Assembly (NCBI GenBank): GCA_003511785.1 | Contig: DOIS01000282.1 | Span: 1-7,550 of the forward strand | From: Paracoccaceae bacterium | Lineage (GTDB): Bacteria; Pseudomonadota; Alphaproteobacteria; Rhodobacterales; Rhodobacteraceae | DNA: 7,550 nucleotides | Direction of reading: 5' to 3' | Part shown: in pieces, positions 7,161 to 7,550 of the stretch | Numbering within the stretch: position 1 is the stretch's first letter | Layout of the letters: each line of letters begins with the position of its first letter | Notes under the pieces: model-generated | Database searches by the model: none | Seen by the model: the letters and a program-made list of their open reading frames with translations, nothing else | Told to the model about the DNA's origin: nothing | Program-made: the position numbers and the translations under genes

Positions 7161-7192
7161 GTTGACACGCGGCGCCGAGGATCTGTTGACAC
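7161..7192 (+). repeat. Direct repeat GTTGACAC x2, 24 bases apart
   Basis: Identical 8-mers lie at 7161-7168 and 7185-7192. Each contains a perfect -35 hexamer TTGACA. At 16-18 bases beyond either copy I see no acceptable -10 hexamer (GAACCC, AACCCT and ACCCTT for the second copy). They may be tandem operator half-sites, a -35 for a promoter with a poor -10, or chance. Confidence 0.4.
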
Positions 7193-7195
7193 CGG

Positions 7196-7235
7196 CTTGG
7201 AACGCAAGAACCCTTGCGCGAGGGAGGTTCTCAAG
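7196..7235 (+). other. Overlapping alternative hairpins
   Basis: CGCAAG (7203-7208) pairs with CTTGCG (7213-7218) around an AACC tetraloop. The same bases take part in a competing fold: AGAACC (7207-7212) with GGTTCT (7226-7231), flanked by CTTG (7196-7199) with CAAG (7232-7235). The two folds cannot coexist. The element starts 4 bases after the second GTTGACAC copy. No function can be assigned. Confidence 0.4.
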
Positions 7236-7289
7236 CGGCAATATTCTTTGGCTGATTTTGTTGTGGGGGTAGGAATAGGCTCTGCGACC

Positions 7290-7359
7290 TTCAGGTTATG
7301 AAGCAATCCGAGGCACTCGGAATAGCTTCCTGAAATCAAATGCTTAGATGGCTTTCAGG
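7290..7359. other. Long imperfect hairpin with a competing downstream arm
   Basis: Fold 1 (7290-7334) stacks three helices: TTCAG/CTGAA (7290-7294 with 7330-7334), GAAGC/GCTTC (7300-7304 with 7325-7329), and TCCGAG/CTCGGA (7307-7312 with 7316-7321) around a GCA loop. That is 16 pairs in all. Fold 2 pairs CCTGAAA (7329-7335) with TTTCAGG (7353-7359) over a 17-base loop. CCTGAA is shared, so the folds are mutually exclusive, as in attenuators, but no leader peptide or following gene is visible. It could equally be a palindromic repeat unit. Confidence 0.45.
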
Positions 7360-7432
7360 CTCTCAACGTCATTCACGTGTCGCACGGAGCAGACGCAAAC
7401 CATTGGGAAGGAATGGGAATCTGATCAAACAA

Positions 7433-7475
7433 GCAGCTTCCGGTTGGCCACTGTCTGCTTTGGGGTGGAAGCCGC
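7433..7475. repeat. Possible degenerate interspersed repeat unit
   Basis: GCTTCC (7436-7441) and GGAAGC (7467-7472), extended by a further GC/GC pair after one mismatch, bracket the core TGTCTGCTTTGGGGTGGAAGC (7452-7472). The core resembles, from memory, a TGTCYGCTTTGGG-type sequence that recurs between genes in many Alphaproteobacteria and gives spurious short ORFs. It cannot be confirmed without the rest of the genome. Confidence 0.3.
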
Positions 7476-7550
7476 CTGCCTTGTTCTGACCTCGGGCCTT
7501 CGGAAGAGCCATTTCACACCGATCTACCGTCCTTCTCGATGAGCAATGCC

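Larger units (their letters stand above)
6888..7550. other. Gene-free stretch with lower GC towards its end
   Basis: I find no reading frame here with a recognisable family, a ribosome binding site and native-like codon use together. GC is high up to about 7200 and then drops to roughly half. Between about 7050 and 7100 the + strand is G/T-rich, with GGTTTCGG repeated twice. No tRNA, rRNA or CRISPR pattern was seen. The segment holds the direct repeat and hairpin sets described separately. It also holds small dyads: CCATT/AATGG at 7400-7416, and a GGCCTT/AAG-A-GCC hairpin at 7495-7510. A - strand frame from 7103 to 6732 (Thr/Pro-rich, beginning MRPETTTEDPTTTE) has G/C-ending codons at first. 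It lacks a ribosome binding site and runs into the zinc-finger gene in another frame, so I do not annotate it. Confidence 0.6.

Noticed and set aside
7186..7214. TTGACA at 7186 as a complete sigma70 promoter
   Set aside because: No hexamer at 16-18 bases spacing resembles TATAAT; the best matches only two of six positions.
7017..7301. 94-codon + strand frame with a Gly/Arg-rich start (KRGGFGFGRGG)
   Set aside because: The RGG-like look comes from the G/T-rich low-complexity DNA. The frame crosses the direct repeat and hairpins, with no start signal.
7348..7542. 64-codon + strand frame
   Set aside because: No ribosome binding site, no recognised family and mixed codon use. It overlaps a hairpin arm and a suspected repeat.

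Overview
The window looks like chromosomal DNA of an alphaproteobacterium, most likely of the Rhodobacterales (Roseobacter/Rhodobacter group). The reasons are high GC with strong G/C preference at third codon positions, the gene order xseB-ispA-dxs with Rhodobacter-like Dxs sequence features, a full three-domain PolA, and a small CHCC zinc-finger protein related to mitochondrial complex I subunit NDUFS6. The species assignment is inference from sequence style, not from a search.

Positions 1-3516 (+ strand) are a compact co-directional gene run: the 3' end of a class II histone-deacetylase-like amidohydrolase gene, xseB (4-base overlap), ispA (starts directly after the xseB stop) and dxs (27 bases after ispA). 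dxs makes 1-deoxy-D-xylulose 5-phosphate, the entry to the MEP isoprenoid pathway. ispA condenses the resulting C5 units to farnesyl diphosphate, which feeds quinones, undecaprenol and, in such bacteria, carotenoids or bacteriochlorophyll. xseB encodes the small subunit of exonuclease VII and is a traditional neighbour without a shared pathway. The promoter of this run lies upstream of the window.

Positions 3517-3672 separate convergent dxs and polA. They hold a string of GC-rich hairpins, one of which (3607-3631) has the A-stem-T layout of a bidirectional terminator.

Positions 3673-6787 (- strand) hold the zinc-finger gene (6787 to 6608) followed by polA (6477 to 3673). The 130-base gap between them contains two strong inverted repeats. 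A sigma70-like promoter is proposed upstream of the zinc-finger gene.

Positions 6788-7550 contain no gene I can support. Base composition falls towards about 50% GC in the last 350 bases. The stretch contains a direct repeat of GTTGACAC, two sets of overlapping and mutually exclusive hairpins, and a possible degenerate interspersed repeat. These are the least explained parts of the window. I do not see an exciting new system: the coding part is ordinary housekeeping DNA, and the structured non-coding segment at 7160-7360 is the best place for a second look.
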